Below are positions 1 through 5,389 of a DNA stretch of 5,925 nucleotides, in pieces. Source of the DNA: Clostridiales bacterium (GTDB lineage: Bacteria; Bacillota_A; Clostridia; Tissierellales; Sedimentibacteraceae). The DNA lies in assembly GCA_003514865.1 (NCBI GenBank), contig DOON01000313.1, positions 11,276-17,200 on the forward strand. The letters are read 5' to 3'. A model generated the notes under the pieces. It was given only the letters and a program-made list of their open reading frames with translations. It was not told the origin of the DNA and did no database searches. The position numbers and the translations under genes are program-made. The stretch's first letter is position 1. Every line of letters begins with the position of its first letter.

Positions 1-487
1 AATTTCCAACAGTATGTGTTTTCCCGGCTAATCCCCTCATAAAGGCCATTGCGACAGAAAAACCGGTAGCCGCGGAAGTGAACATCATAAAGGTGATTAC
101 CGTCATCTGGCTGAGGTATGAAAGCCCGGATTCTCCGGAGTAGTGCTGCAGGTTTGTGTTTGTCATAAAGCTGATTATCGTATTGAAGGCCAGAGTCGGC
201 TCCATGCCTCCGATCCCGTTGGGATTTAAAATATGAGCTTCCTGAATTCTCAGGATAAAGTATCCAATCAATACCATCACAGCATTGGTGACCAGCATGG
301 ACATCGCATAGTTCTTCCAGCTCATTTCTTCTTTGTCGACGCCGCATACACGATAAATAGAATTGTCAAGCCTGTCAAATACCGGATCTGCGAACGTGCG
401 TTGAAGCTCCGCGACATGATACAGGTATTTTCCAATTGGTATAATAAGGGCAACAAAAGCTGCCAAAATCAAAATTATTTGCAACAT
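1..487 (-). CDS. kdpA: Potassium-transporting ATPase potassium-binding subunit KdpA (partial, N-terminal 162 residues)
   Basis: KdpA is the channel-like membrane subunit of the KdpFABC P-type potassium pump. It selects K+ from outside, and KdpB supplies the ATP-driven step. The visible protein starts MLQIILIL and has a first membrane span at about residues 2-24. The conserved segment HILNPNGIGGMEPTLAFNT (about 85-103) is followed by the first pore-loop signature NTNLQHYSGE (110-119), whose NTN residues belong to the KdpA selectivity filter. Another hydrophobic segment follows at about 126-150. The family is about 560 residues long, so roughly 70% is missing beyond the left edge of the window; no break is visible in the part present. 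The start at 487 has a ribosome binding site, AAAGGCGGAG (495-504 on the minus strand). kdpF ends 20 bases upstream, so both are in one operon. kdpB and kdpC are expected just outside the window but are not seen. Confidence 0.97.
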   Translation of the reverse strand, partial: MLQIILILAAFVALIIPIGKYLYHVAELQRTFADPVFDRLDNSIYRVCGVDKEEMSWKNYAMSMLVTNAVMVLIGYFILRIQEAHILNPNGIGGMEPTLAFNTIISFMTNTNLQHYSGESGLSYLSQMTVITFMMFTSAATGFSVAMAFMRGLAGKTHTVGN

Positions 488-507
488 TATTTTTCTCCGC
501 CTTTCTT

Positions 508-585
508 TTAGAATTTTTCCGGATTGACTAAGGCATACAACAGGTATGCTCCCAATGCAAAAATTAAAATTCCTAAAACTATCAT
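508..585 (-). CDS. kdpF: KdpF, small stabilising subunit of the Kdp potassium pump
   Basis: This 25-residue peptide is short enough to be missed by routine gene calling. It reads MIVLGILIFALGAYLLYALV then NPEKF, ending TAA. One hydrophobic span fills residues 2-20. The tail YLLYALVNPEKF matches the diagnostic KdpF pattern (E. coli KdpF ends YLVYALINAEAF, from memory). KdpF sits at the KdpA/KdpB interface in the membrane and stabilises the KdpFABC complex. An AGGAGG ribosome binding site lies at 596-601 on the minus strand, 10 bases before the ATG. The stop is 20 bases upstream of the kdpA start, and the preceding small gene ends 16 bases upstream. The position directly before kdpA and the sequence match make the identification firm. 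Confidence 0.95.
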   Translation of the reverse strand: MIVLGILIFALGAYLLYALVNPEKF

Positions 586-601
586 AAATACGTAACCTCC
601 T

Positions 602-694
602 CTACGATTTCTCGATCTGTCGCCGGCACCAGTCCGCAAGAAGCTTAATTAATAAAAAGCTTATTGCAAAAACAGCGAGCATTAAAACATCCAT
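602..694 (-). CDS. Small single-span membrane peptide at the head of the kdp operon
   Basis: A 30-residue reading frame starting MDVLMLAVFAISFLLIKLLA and ending DWCRRQIEKS. Residues 3-20 form one hydrophobic span. The tail DWCRRQIEK is positively charged, which by the positive-inside rule suggests that the C-terminus faces the cytoplasm. It has an excellent ribosome binding site, AGGAGG at 703-708 on the minus strand, 8 bases before the ATG, and ends just before the kdpF ribosome binding site. It is the first gene after the kdp promoter. Short hydrophobic peptides ahead of kdpF occur in other kdp operons, but I know of no established name or function. A role as an extra small subunit or a regulator of the pump, or as a leader peptide controlling kdpF translation, is inference. 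I do not assign a symbol. Confidence 0.8.
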   Translation of the reverse strand: MDVLMLAVFAISFLLIKLLADWCRRQIEKS

Positions 695-729
695 ATTATT
701 TTCCTCCTGTTTCAGCTGTATTCTTGAAC

Positions 730-738
730 ATTGTAACA
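730..738 (-). promoter_or_regulatory. Probable kdp (transporter operon) promoter, extended -10 element
   Basis: On the minus strand this reads TGTTACAAT: an extended -10 (TGn) followed by TACAAT, a 5 of 6 match to TATAAT. The corresponding -35 position has no good TTGACA match, as expected for a promoter that needs an activator. Transcription would start near 723, giving a short leader of about 30 bases before the first small gene. An alternative -10, TATAGT, lies just upstream at 738-743. The choice of 730-735 is supported by its spacing to the upstream direct repeat, which is identical to that in front of kdpD. Confidence 0.55.
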
Positions 739-778
739 CTATAATCATTAGAGTGGTGTATGGGTTTGCTTGGTAGGA

Positions 779-796
779 TTAATATAGTATTAAGAT
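779..796 (-). promoter_or_regulatory. Candidate KdpE operator upstream of the kdp operon (11-bp direct repeat)
   Basis: The plus strand reads TTAATAT-AGTA-TTAAGAT, two half-sites with an 11-bp period. In the direction of kdp transcription this is ATCTTAA-N4-ATATTAA. Tandem half-sites about one helical turn apart are the normal target of OmpR/PhoB-class regulators such as KdpE. The repeat lies 44 bp upstream of the proposed -10 (735 to 779). It closely matches the repeat at 4343-4360 in front of kdpD, which has the same 44-bp spacing. The core is also a perfect palindrome (TTAATA-TAG-TATTAA, 779-793), so a dimeric repressor site is an alternative reading. Confidence 0.55.
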
Positions 797-820
797 AATT
801 ATTCAGGCAGGTTTTTCGGT

Positions 821-862
821 TTAAAAAGCGTCCTCTATGCCTTTGCAGGCACAGAGGACGCT
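821..862 (-). terminator. Intrinsic terminator after kdpE
   Basis: On the minus strand, 8 bases after the kdpE stop codon, AGCGTCCTCT pairs with AGAGGACGCT (10 bp). One A/C mismatch and a further 4 bp (TGCC/GGCA) follow, closing on a 6-base loop (TGCAAA in the RNA direction). A run of five T follows directly, at 823-827 on the complementary strand. This is a textbook Rho-independent terminator. It separates kdpDE transcription from the transporter operon located just downstream on the same strand, so the two units can be expressed independently. Confidence 0.88.
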
Positions 863-869
863 CTAGTCT

Positions 870-1574
870 TCAATCTTCAGCAACACGAAGCATTCTGTAT
901 CCGACACCAATGTGTGTTTGAATGTATTTAGGCTGAGACGGATCTGCTTCAATCTTCTTTCGCAATGTTGCCATAAATACGCGCAGTGCGGGTATATCGC
1001 TGGCATAGTTTCCCCATATTTCATTCAGTATGAAATTGTGGGTAAGAACCTTTCCTATATTTCTGGCCAACAGGCAGATGAGCTTATATTCAATAGGAGT
1101 AAGATGGACTTCCTCATCATCCATATAGACACATCCAGCGGCATAATCAACTTTAAGGCTGCCATTGATAAAAATTGTCGAATCTTTCATCAATTTTTCA
1201 CTGTCGTAGCGAACACGTCGCAGGCTTACCCGAAGCCTTGCAAGCAGCTCATCCACGCTGAAAGGCTTTGTAAGATAGTCATCTGCTCCCGCATCCAATG
1301 CATTGATTTTATCCTTATCCTCACTGCGGGCACTAACTACAATAATCGGAATATTTGACCATTCCCTCACATTGCGGATGATTTCCACTCCATCCATATC
1401 AGGCAATCCTAAATCCATAATAATAATGTCAGGTTGTTTTGAAACAGCCTCAAACAAAGATGCACCGCCTGTTTCCGCCGTATGATAAAGATATCCCTGT
1501 GTTTCCAGTGTGGTGGTAATCAGCTTTCGTATTGCTTTATCATCTTCTATAACCAAAATCAAAGGCTTATTCAT
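870..1574 (-). CDS. kdpE: KdpE, OmpR/PhoB-family response regulator of the Kdp potassium system
   Basis: A 234-residue cytoplasmic DNA-binding regulator, phosphorylated by KdpD under potassium limitation to activate kdp transcription. The receiver domain spans about residues 5-118. It has acidic residues D11 and D12, phospho-acceptor D54 (in IIMDLGLPDMDG), switch residue S81 and conserved K103 (in LTKPF). The winged-helix output domain spans about 137-230, with a probable recognition helix around 194-208 and the usual C-terminal HIGVGYRM hairpin. Length and motifs are complete for the family. The start codon overlaps the kdpD stop by 8 bases (ATGAATAA). A strong ribosome binding site, GGAGGAGGT, lies 8 bases upstream inside kdpD, so translation is probably coupled. 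The symbol rests on both sequence and position directly after kdpD. Its likely binding sites are the 11-bp direct repeats at 779-796 and 4343-4360. Confidence 0.96.
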   Translation of the reverse strand: MNKPLILVIEDDKAIRKLITTTLETQGYLYHTAETGGASLFEAVSKQPDIIIMDLGLPDMDGVEIIRNVREWSNIPIIVVSARSEDKDKINALDAGADDYLTKPFSVDELLARLRVSLRRVRYDSEKLMKDSTIFINGSLKVDYAAGCVYMDDEEVHLTPIEYKLICLLARNIGKVLTHNFILNEIWGNYASDIPALRVFMATLRKKIEADPSQPKYIQTHIGVGYRMLRVAED

Positions 1575-4260
1575 TCAAATTTACCTCCTCCGCATGCAAA
1601 GTAAAACCAAATATTGTTCCTTTCGGATCATTGTCTTTAACATAGATATTACCGCCGTGGGCAAGTATAATGGATTTGCATAAGGAAAGCCCCAGTCCAA
1701 GGCCGCGGCGTCCATCCCCGCGAACATTATCAGCTGTAAAAAACATATCAAATAATTTCTCTTTTGCTGTATCTGAAATACCTGAGCCGTCATCAGCAAT
1801 TTCCACACGAATATATTGTTCATCCTTTTCGGCAGTTATTGTTATATTGGACCCCTTATGTGTATACCTAATTGCATTATCAATAATATTTACTATTACC
1901 TGCATTATAAGCTGAGATTCCATTTTTGCCATAAGAAAATCGTCGCTTAGAACCGTCTTGATATGATGGTCCGTACTGTTCCGGTCAACATGGTGCATTG
2001 CCTCCGAAATAACCTCATCAAGAAGTTCGGGCTGCATATTTAAGCTTACTGTCCCGTTATCGATTCGTGTAATTGACAGCAGATTCTCCACAAGATTAAT
2101 AAGCCAGATGGAATCATCATAGATATCTGCATAAAGTCCTTTTCTCTGTTCTTCACTCAGTACCTTTTCATTGCCCATCAGGATTCCGGCATTTCCTGAA
2201 ATACTTGTAAGAGGTGTACGCAAATCATGTGAAATTGCTCTAAGCAGGTTTGCGCGCAACTGCTCTTGCTGCATCTGCATGGAAATCTTCTGCTGCGTTT
2301 CTCTAAGCAGTTCTTTTTCTAGAGCTAAAGCGCATTCTCCCAGCATTGCAATGAAAATACTCTTTTCAAAAGCTTCAAGAGGGGCATCACGATCCATTGC
2401 AATTCCTGCAACAGCCAGTACCCTGCCTCCGCTTCGCACTGCTAAATAAAGGCATCGTGCAGCTGAAAGCGTGTCGCTGGTAGCACCCGCCCTTTTATCA
2501 TTCTTAAAGACCCACTCCGCAACCGCACGTTCCTGCTTGTCAATATAACCTTGTGAGGCGATTTTCGCTTTGCTTTCATCGGAGAAAACCATGGGTTCTG
2601 ACAAACGATCCTGATCAGCTAAATATACGACAATTGTACGATCTAATAATTTTACCATCTGATGTGCTGTTTCTACCAAAATATCTTCCTTATCTTTTGC
2701 CTGTTGTAATTTTTGACTTGTTTCCAGAAGTACTTCCGTGCGGTAGGCTTTCTGTGCGGATTGACGTGCCTGCTCCTGAATCTGCTTTGTTAATGTGCTG
2801 GTAATCAGAGCCGCCGAAAGCATAATCAGAAAAGTAACAGGATAGCCCGGGTCAAATGCATGCAAGGAATATCGTGGTTCAGTGAAAAAGTAGTTGAAAA
2901 TCAATACACTCAGTACAGAAGAAATAGCACTGTATAACCGTCCTTTAGTTACAACCGCATTTAATTGAACTCCCAGGTTGTATACTGTGATAATATTTGC
3001 CACGCTGAAATTATGGTAATCAAACAAAAATCCTATTAGGGTGCAAAGCACTAAAATTGTAATTGCCTTAGACGTATCTGCAATAGATAACCTTGGTTTA
3101 GATATCTTAAAAGAATGTTCTTTAATAGAAGGCTGCGTGTCCGGAATGATATATATGTCAATGGCAGGTGCCAGCTCTGTAAGCCTGTCGACAAAATTTG
3201 CTTTCCACCATCTTTTTGAGTGTGCCGAACGTCCCATCACAATTTTCGACACGCGGCTCACTTTGGCATACTCTGCAATCTGCCCAGAGATATCCTCTCC
3301 ATACACTGTTGAAATTTGAGCTCCGAGCTGCTCCGCCAACCTTAAATTCTTTCTAAGTGCCGTCATGTTTTTGTCTTCCGGTTCTTTATTCCCCGGAGTT
3401 TCTACAAATAATGCCGTGAATGTGCCGTGAAAGGCCTCAGCCATTCTTGCGGCTGTGCGAATAACACGCTCATTGGACGGAGAGGGAGACAGACATACTA
3501 AAATATGCTCGTTGGTATAGGGATTGTTGTTTTTTTCAGATTCCCCCTGAATTGCGATTCTGTTGACCTGATCTGCGGCTTTTCGCAGTGAAATTTCACG
3601 CAGAGCGATTAACTTTTCTCTGGTAAAAAAATTTCCCAAAGCCCTTTGAGCCTGATTTTCGCTGTATATTTTCCCTTTGTTCAATCTTTCTATGAGATCA
3701 TTTGGTTCGATATCAACCAACTCAATTTGATCTGCATTGTCAAATACACCATCCGGGATACGTTCCCGGACATAAATTCCTGTAATAGCTTCAACTATGT
3801 CATTTAAGCTTTCAATATGCTGCACATTGATGGTAGTATAAACGTCAATGCCCGCCTGAAGCAGCTCTTCAACATCCTGATATCTTTTTTTATGACGGCA
3901 GCCTGCAGCATTTGTATGCGCCAGCTCATCAACGAGAATAAGCTCAGGCTTTCTTTGGAGTGCCCTGTCCAGATCAAATTCTCTTAGTTGAATTCCTTTG
4001 TATGAAAGCTTCAGAGGAGGCAATGTTTCCAGTCCTGCTAAAAGAGCAATTGTTTCCGGACGGGCATGCGGCTCAATATAACCGGCTGCCACATCAACAC
4101 CGCTTGATTTAGCTTCATGTGCATCATTTAGCATGGCATATGTTTTACCAACACCTGCCGCATAACCAAAATATATTCTCAGCTTGCCCCGTTCTTGTCC
4201 TGACGGCATATTGGATAGCTGTTCCATCAGAGTAACAGAATCTGTTTGACAGATTGCCAT
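1567..4260 (-). CDS. kdpD: KdpD, potassium-responsive membrane sensor histidine kinase
   Basis: An 897-residue sensor kinase that phosphorylates KdpE. The N-terminal KdpD domain (about 25-240) has a Walker A, GYAAGVGKT (32-40), and a Walker B-like LILVDELAHTN (107-117). A universal-stress-protein domain follows at about 251-374. It contains SPS (258-260), exactly 20 residues, then FTALF (281-285), close to the c-di-AMP motif SxS-X20-FTAxY described for S. aureus KdpD. Hydrophobic membrane segments lie between about 397 and 490, then a GAF-like region (about 520-650). The kinase core has phospho-acceptor H678 in AISHDLRTPL, an N box at 791-800, DDGSGI at 823-828, an F box at 837-842 and GLGLGL at 853-858. 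All catalytic motifs are intact and the length is normal. The start at 4260 has an AAGGAG ribosome binding site 9-10 bases upstream. An in-frame ATG at 4308 lies upstream of the likely -10 and is not favoured. Confidence 0.97.
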   Translation of the reverse strand: MAICQTDSVTLMEQLSNMPSGQERGKLRIYFGYAAGVGKTYAMLNDAHEAKSSGVDVAAGYIEPHARPETIALLAGLETLPPLKLSYKGIQLREFDLDRALQRKPELILVDELAHTNAAGCRHKKRYQDVEELLQAGIDVYTTINVQHIESLNDIVEAITGIYVRERIPDGVFDNADQIELVDIEPNDLIERLNKGKIYSENQAQRALGNFFTREKLIALREISLRKAADQVNRIAIQGESEKNNNPYTNEHILVCLSPSPSNERVIRTAARMAEAFHGTFTALFVETPGNKEPEDKNMTALRKNLRLAEQLGAQISTVYGEDISGQIAEYAKVSRVSKIVMGRSAHSKRWWKANFVDRLTELAPAIDIYIIPDTQPSIKEHSFKISKPRLSIADTSKAITILVLCTLIGFLFDYHNFSVANIITVYNLGVQLNAVVTKGRLYSAISSVLSVLIFNYFFTEPRYSLHAFDPGYPVTFLIMLSAALITSTLTKQIQEQARQSAQKAYRTEVLLETSQKLQQAKDKEDILVETAHQMVKLLDRTIVVYLADQDRLSEPMVFSDESKAKIASQGYIDKQERAVAEWVFKNDKRAGATSDTLSAARCLYLAVRSGGRVLAVAGIAMDRDAPLEAFEKSIFIAMLGECALALEKELLRETQQKISMQMQQEQLRANLLRAISHDLRTPLTSISGNAGILMGNEKVLSEEQRKGLYADIYDDSIWLINLVENLLSITRIDNGTVSLNMQPELLDEVISEAMHHVDRNSTDHHIKTVLSDDFLMAKMESQLIMQVIVNIIDNAIRYTHKGSNITITAEKDEQYIRVEIADDGSGISDTAKEKLFDMFFTADNVRGDGRRGLGLGLSLCKSIILAHGGNIYVKDNDPKGTIFGFTLHAEEVNLNE

Positions 4261-4293
4261 AATACCACGCTCCTTTTTGATATTAATTGTAAC

Positions 4294-4302
4294 ATTATAG
4301 CA
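4294..4302 (-). promoter_or_regulatory. kdpDE promoter, extended -10 element
   Basis: The minus strand reads TGCTATAAT, a perfect -10 hexamer with the extended TGn motif. There is no good -35 at 16-18 bp, which fits an extended -10 promoter with upstream activation. Transcription would begin near 4287, giving a leader of about 27 bases to the ATG at 4260. This position excludes the longer kdpD start at 4308. The direct repeat at 4343-4360 is 44 bp upstream of the hexamer. Confidence 0.7.
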
Positions 4303-4342
4303 TTGCATGTATCAAAATAGTATTATAATTTTAATCACAGCA

Positions 4343-4360
4343 TTAAGATTCCGTTAAGAT
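4343..4360 (-). promoter_or_regulatory. Candidate KdpE operator upstream of kdpD (11-bp direct repeat)
   Basis: The plus strand reads TTAAGAT-TCCG-TTAAGAT, two identical 7-bp half-sites with an 11-bp period. In the kdpD transcription direction this is ATCTTAA-N4-ATCTTAA. The architecture is typical of OmpR/PhoB-class regulators. The near-identical repeat at 779-796 with the same 44-bp spacing to the -10 suggests that KdpE controls both its own operon and the transporter operon. The region is also shared with the divergent plus-strand unit. Confidence 0.6.
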
Positions 4361-4386
4361 ATATAAAAAAATTTGGAAATCGTCAG

Positions 4387-4433
4387 AATCTGATTTTTAT
4401 TTATTAAATCTTAATGTATTGACAGAAATCTTG
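4387..4433 (+). repeat. Three AATCT(G/T)(A/G) repeats with exact 20-bp period in the divergent promoter region
   Basis: AATCTGA (4387-4393), AATCTTA (4407-4413) and AATCTTG (4427-4433) begin exactly 20 bases apart, about two helical turns. The last two are part of longer matches, AAATCTTAATGTA (4406-4418) and AAATCTTGATGTA (4426-4438). They flank and overlap the TTGACA at 4419-4424. The half-site resembles the ATCTTAA of the candidate KdpE boxes, so KdpE or a related regulator may bind here on one face of the DNA. Function is inferred from position only. Confidence 0.55.
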
Positions 4434-4458
4434 ATGTAAAAAATATTGAATTTATGAT
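4419..4458 (+). promoter_or_regulatory. Probable promoter of the RCK-domain gene pair
   Basis: Two overlapping candidates are visible. One has a perfect -35, TTGACA (4419-4424), with AATATT (4442-4447) 17 bases downstream. The other has TTGATG (4431-4436), a 16-base spacer and TATGAT (4453-4458). Either gives a leader of about 60-75 bases before the ATG at 4527. The 20-bp-period repeats overlap both, suggesting regulation. I cannot decide between the two from sequence alone. Confidence 0.5.
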
Positions 4459-4526
4459 TAATCTGCGTTATCCTTTCGCTAAAGATGTCATCGGTACAAT
4501 TTTGACAGAGGAAGGGAGATAATAAT

Positions 4527-4946
4527 ATGTTTGGTATTAAAAAAAATACCTGTTATATAATTATAGCCGGCTGCGGAACTTTAGGAGCCGCACTGGCAGG
4601 AAAATTGGCGGAAGAAAACGAAGTTACTATAATTGACCATAACATAACTGCTTTTGAAAAACTGCCCGACCGCTATAACGGATTTACCTTTAATGGGGAT
4701 GTTAACGACTCAGGTGTTTTGGCGGAAGCCGGAATTCAAAATGCAAATGCACTGATTGCGGTTACGGGAAATGATGTTCTCAACATTTTTTTATCATTAA
4801 TCTCAAAAAAAATTTATCATGTTGAGCATGTATATGCCGGATTGACCGATTCAAGATACAGAGACACATATGCTAAACTTGAAATAAAAACATTGCATTC
4901 TTCGGATTTATGGCTGGAAGCATTTAGAAGGGAGATGTCATTATGA
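4527..4946 (+). CDS. Single-domain TrkA/RCK_N potassium uptake regulator (first of pair)
   Basis: A 139-residue protein consisting of one RCK_N (TrkA-N) Rossmann domain. It has the nucleotide-binding glycine motif GCGTLG (15-20), the acidic residue D37 at the end of the second strand (TIIDHN), as expected for NAD(H) binding, and FNGDVNDSGVLAEAGI (55-70), typical of TrkA/KtrA proteins. The C-terminal RCK_C domain of KtrA-like proteins (about 220 residues in all) is absent, and full TrkA has two copies of each domain. RCK proteins form rings on the cytoplasmic face of TrkH/KtrB-type channels and gate them. No pore gene is visible here, so the partner is unknown. The start has a purine-rich ribosome binding site, GGAAGGGAG (about 4510-4518). 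The stop overlaps the next start as ATGA. Position next to kdpDE, divergently transcribed, supports a role in potassium homeostasis. Confidence 0.85.
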   Translation: MFGIKKNTCYIIIAGCGTLGAALAGKLAEENEVTIIDHNITAFEKLPDRYNGFTFNGDVNDSGVLAEAGIQNANALIAVTGNDVLNIFLSLISKKIYHVEHVYAGLTDSRYRDTYAKLEIKTLHSSDLWLEAFRREMSL

Positions 4947-5389
4947 AGATTTTGATTGCCGGTAACGGCACACAATCATTGTATATAATTAATTCGCTTT
5001 TGGATAAAAAGCATCAGGTGACCGTTTTAAATAAGGATTCAAATTATTGCCAACAGCTGGCAGGCCAATACGAAGAGCTCAATGTGCTAATAGGAAACAG
5101 TGCAGATATATTGATATTGGAAGAGATAAGAACTCAAAAATTTGATATGGCAATAGCCATGTCATCTTTTGATTCAGAAAATTTCGTAATTTGCGAATTA
5201 TGTAAGAATGTACTTCATATTCAGAACACTGTGGCAATTGTAAGCTGCCCTCACAATGCTGATATTTTTAAAAAATCAGGGGTTACCGGCACTATTGATT
5301 TAAATGATTTTATATTGTCCTGCATTGGAAGTAATATTACAAATATTGCCGCAAAAACAGCAAATGTCAAAACCGGATCTCTCCATTGA
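4943..5389 (+). CDS. Single-domain TrkA/RCK_N-like protein with degenerate nucleotide site (second of pair)
   Basis: A 148-residue protein with the same Rossmann layout as its upstream partner but diverged. The glycine motif is GNGTQS (7-12), with serine replacing the last glycine. The second strand ends VLNKD, so the acidic position seen as D37 in the first protein is asparagine (N30). The conserved GD after strand three is GN (51-52). Nucleotide binding may therefore be altered or lost. There is no RCK_C domain and no membrane segment. The start overlaps the previous stop by 4 bases (ATGA, 4943-4946), with ribosome binding site AAGGGAG 8 bases upstream, so the two proteins are probably made together and may form a hetero-oligomer resembling the two halves of TrkA. 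Family assignment is by fold pattern and neighbourhood and is less certain than for the first gene. Confidence 0.75.
   Translation: MKILIAGNGTQSLYIINSLLDKKHQVTVLNKDSNYCQQLAGQYEELNVLIGNSADILILEEIRTQKFDMAIAMSSFDSENFVICELCKNVLHIQNTVAIVSCPHNADIFKKSGVTGTIDLNDFILSCIGSNITNIAAKTANVKTGSLH

Noticed and set aside
233..511. Plus-strand open frame of 92 codons
   Set aside because: It lies antisense to kdpA, whose conserved protein and ribosome binding site are clear. The plus-strand product looks like no known protein and has no ribosome binding site.
695..820. Possible c-di-AMP (ydaO-type) or other riboswitch controlling kdp
   Set aside because: The predicted leader is only about 30 bases and no riboswitch core is visible; the stem-loop nearby is the kdpE terminator.
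912..1485. Two plus-strand open frames of 148 and 60 codons
   Set aside because: Both are antisense to kdpE, which is fully conserved. They are cysteine- and isoleucine-rich shadow translations without supporting start signals.
1581..3319. Several 80-92 codon open frames on both strands within kdpD
   Set aside because: The kdpD frame is intact with every kinase motif. These are shadows in other frames with no recognisable domains.
4261..4308. 16-residue N-terminal extension of KdpD from an ATG at 4308
   Set aside because: That ATG is upstream of the extended -10 at 4294-4302. The ATG at 4260 has a good ribosome binding site and gives a normal KdpD N-terminus.
4502..4507. TTGACA just before the first RCK gene, considered as a -35 box
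   Set aside because: A matching -10 would fall on the start codon at 4527, so it could not drive this gene. It is more likely part of the sequence before the ribosome binding site.
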